Source: Apiospora phragmitis (lineage: Eukaryota > Ascomycota > Sordariomycetes > Amphisphaeriales > Apiosporaceae). Taken from it: 64,000 nucleotides of DNA. Below the pieces are notes generated by a model. That model had not been told where the DNA came from, searched no databases, and saw nothing but the letters and a program-made list of their open reading frames with translations. This document shows positions 61,511-64,000 of the stretch, piece after piece. Position 1 is the stretch's first letter. Each line of letters opens with the position of its first letter. Location: assembly GCA_038363925.1 (NCBI GenBank), contig JAQQWL010000006.1, positions 4,630,501 to 4,694,500 on the forward strand, read 5' to 3'. The position numbers and the translations under genes are program-made.

Positions 61511-62464
61511 AGTCGCGGTGGTCAACGGTGGAAAGTGGGCAACCACAGGGCTCCTATCCCATTTCCCCACAATGGCCCAAGGCGAAAGACGGCGTGGCGG
61601 TTTTCGACCCAGTCGGTCCTGGTTACGACGGAAGCGCGATGTTATGTCGGCGGAGTGGGCTTTGGGCATCTCACGTCGGCCGGCTTACTTGTCGAACGTT
61701 GGCCCCAGAACCGGTAGCTTGAGAGCGCATGTCCATGTTTCTAACGACATGATGAAGGGCGCGGCTTTTCATACACATGGAAAAACCATCCCATCTCTTC
61801 TCTCTACTTTTTTTTCTCTCGTACTACCACTACCGCCACTACGACAACTCTCTCTTGCGGTGCGAAAGGGAACCCACAAAAGTGTGCGATTCAGGTCCAA
61901 GCCAATGCGAGCAGGTACTGTAGCAGTTGCAGTTGGAGGGCGGCAGCGTCATCCCACGTCTCTGAGAGAAACGGTTTAAGGTTTTGGGCTGCACTACGGT
62001 CTACCCACCGAACTCCCAGAGTCTCAGACCTTGGGCCTAGCCCCCCCCAGCGTCGCTGTGGCCCGACTCCCTTCTCTTGTCGAAACCGCGAATTATCATC
62101 CCCGGGAGGTCTGCATTGATGGTTGAATAATTCTCAAGGCAGCTTGGCTTGGCTTGACCTTCAGCCGATGCTGCTGTTTCTTCCTTGTCTTCTTCTTCTT
62201 CTTCAGGCTTCTTGCAAATTGGAATGCCATACCTGGATCTCAACAAATAACAAACCAAGTACCGTATCGTAGAAAGATGGTAGCGCTAGCTAGCTGTTTC
62301 AAGACTCGGCTTGCGGCGACTATAACTTTCTGCCGAAGGACCGTCAACACGTTTGCTTACACATACCCACCTGAGCGCCATCCGGGACCGGTGGTGTATG
62401 ATAAGAAAGCCGACCGACTTTCCAGCAGATATGAAACACGGCGCTAGGAGCTAGAAGAAGGGAG

Positions 62465-62622
62465 GAATACAGTACGTGCTCAGAAATATCAACCCCCCTC
62501 CACTGTTTCCCGAGAGCTTTCACCCTTTCCACCATGTGTAGCCGAGAATGTAGGCGTTATATACTGGAAAGTTTCGGGGAACAGTGGAGGGGGGGTAATA
62601 CTTCTGAACGGGTACTGTATTC
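62465..62622. repeat. 158-bp foldback (imperfect inverted repeat, MITE-like)
   Basis: Arm 1 (62465-62521) and arm 2 (62567-62622) are imperfect reverse complements over about 56 bp, starting GAATACAGTAC and ending GTACTGTATTC. The middle of the arms carries a run of six C or seven G next to TCCACTGTT / AACAGTGGA. The loop is about 45 bp. It could be a small non-autonomous element or the source of a hairpin RNA. Confidence 0.82.
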
Positions 62623-62822
62623 ACTGAGAGGAAGTGACAGCTTCTTTCCCCCAACCCAGCATGGGATTGTTTGGAAAGCACCCCCAAAATCCCATCTGCT
62701 GCGGCTGGGAAATTTGCCAAGACACCGACGCAATGCCTAAGGCTCTCGTGAGCCCCCTTATATATTTCTGCCGAAGTAACTATGCATGCACTCATTTGTA
62801 ATTCTGTCGTCGCGCGTGACAG

Positions 62823-62823
<1 letters not shown>

Positions 62824-62858
<35 letters not shown>
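62824..62858. repeat. TC dinucleotide microsatellite
   Basis: About 17 CT/TC units in non-coding DNA, right after GTGACAGCTTCT, a string also present at 62635. Confidence 0.9.
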
Positions 62859-62861
<3 letters not shown>

Positions 62862-64000
62862 GTATTTGCGGCTAGCCGATCAGGAAGTGGTTCGGATTCA
62901 CCAGTACTTCAGGAAGTGTCGAGTTTGGTGATCAGTCCCAGACGCCTAGAGTCGCAACATCGCCCGGTGAGCGTGGCTTCACATCCGATGAAGAGACACG
63001 GCGAGGAGGCATTCTGTCCCATCAGATGAAGAAGGAACCCGAGAACCGGAACAACACTTCGTTTGACCGCAGCCTATGGGAAATCCAGGATGAACCCCTA
63101 TTGTGGGTTTAAAGCCATGAATAATAACCATAAGCTGGGAGACGTGGATCTGCAAGGACAGATCTGCCAAAAGTGCATCTGCACACAATATCGTAGATAC
63201 ACACTTGTCCAGACTCCAGAATTGCGTCATAGATCAGATACCTATCGTATGTTCGCCATCCATCTCGCCATCCATCTGCTGAGAAAGATAGGGAGTTTGC
63301 TTTCGAGAAGGGGAGAAAGGAAAAGGAGGAGGAGGCTTGAGCGTGAGCCCAACGGCAACGCACAAGCCTCGTATCTGATAGATCTTATTACTCTATAAAC
63401 GTTCTTTTAACCGCGAGCGGTCAAGCAAGAAACTCTATCCATCCGCTATTCCCCGTGGGGAGGGGGAGAAAAAGGACGCCTTCTCGGGCGACCCGACAAA
63501 CTCTACTAGACTGACTGGCGCGCTCATGTAAGGGGGTTTCGCTCGTTCAGATGTTCCGTTGATCTTTTTATCTCTCCCCCACATTCGGGAGAGAATCCTT
63601 ACCATAAAAGTTCAGACCAAAAAGGCCGCCACCTATCTCATTGGGTTTTATTCCGACCAACGGTGATCTCTGGAACCTGAGTAATTTGCATAGAGGCGGG
63701 TTTTTAACGAGTGGCATAAGAGATGGGGTACTTGACGGCATGGGGATACATGATGATGCCATGATGTATTGATAAAGCAGCATTGCTGCCTTCCCCATTG
63801 CGGCGCATCTTTCAGCAGATCGACAGTCTGTCTGAGTTCGATCTAGAAGCAATTTGGCTTTACTAGAATCGTTTTGTTCTGGAAGAAAAGGAAGATCTGA
63901 AGATATGTATGTAAGTGTTATCTTATTGTTTGTCAGACAGCCTCCGTGAGGATGCTGACTGATGACGTTTGACATTGTTAAAAGTTTATGAATTGGTATA

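Larger units (their letters stand above)
61511..64000. other. Gene-free right end
   Basis: No supported gene on either strand; open frames are short or without domain. A 135-codon minus-strand frame at 63568-63975 shows nothing recognisable. Contains a 158-bp foldback repeat and a long TC run. Confidence 0.5.

Noticed and set aside
63568..63975. 135-residue minus-strand frame at the right end
   Set aside because: No recognisable domain, no intron logic, ends in repetitive flanks; treated as chance.

Overview
The window is nuclear DNA of a filamentous ascomycete, most likely a Sordariomycete. The reasons are short spliceosomal introns (about 50-130 nt, GT..AG with CTAAC/CTRAY-like branch sites), a class II hydrophobin, a fungal Zn2Cys6 regulator, a Pth11-like rhodopsin-fold membrane protein, a DUF1748/Atg44 protein, and one very AT-rich block that looks like DNA mutated by RIP (repeat-induced point mutation). 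No species can be named from the sequence alone.

Layout. 1-9.0 kb is gene-poor with simple repeats. 9.0-10.7 kb holds an RSC/SWI-SNF subunit (Rsc7/Npl6-like). 11.5-12.7 kb holds fragments of an uncharacterised fungal protein, followed by an intron-containing tRNA-Ile(AAU). 15.1-16.3 kb encodes a secreted repeat protein with six Lys-Arg (Kex2-type) sites and alternating acidic/basic blocks. 17.9-24.2 kb is a housekeeping cluster: Rpt5 (26S proteasome ATPase), a Cid2-family protein and Nat1/Naa15 (NatA auxiliary subunit). After a 5.5-kb empty stretch come a class II hydrophobin (29.7 kb) and a Zn2Cys6 transcription factor (30.7-33.6 kb).

33.7-46 kb is a decayed segment. It contains a truncated 5S rRNA-like copy, an ankyrin pseudogene, an OTT_1508-like deaminase gene, a C2H2 zinc-finger pseudogene, a 6.5-kb AT-rich block with inverted repeat arms and a giant AAT microsatellite, and a patatin-like phospholipase gene with a stop codon that is cut off at the AT block. 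From 46.9 kb on the window is ordinary again: GH76 mannosidase (Dfg5/Dcw1), a multi-copy Ish1-domain protein (Ish1/Msc1), a DUF1857/AtaL-like protein, PNGase A, an Atg44/mitofissin-like protein, a rhodopsin-fold membrane protein, and a 158-bp foldback repeat near the right end.

Two cross-cutting points. First, at least eight one-base frame breaks, most in or next to short homopolymer runs, interrupt four otherwise conserved genes (Rsc7, the Zn2Cys6 factor, the deaminase and the rhodopsin-fold protein), with a possible further one in GH76. Rpt5, Nat1, Ish1/Msc1 and PNGase A read cleanly. Assembly error is the simplest explanation, but real decay cannot be excluded. Second, no operon-like pathway cluster or biosynthetic gene cluster is visible. 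The most unusual coding object is the Lys-Arg repeat protein at 15.1-16.3 kb, and the most unusual non-coding object is the AT-rich block with its inverted arms.
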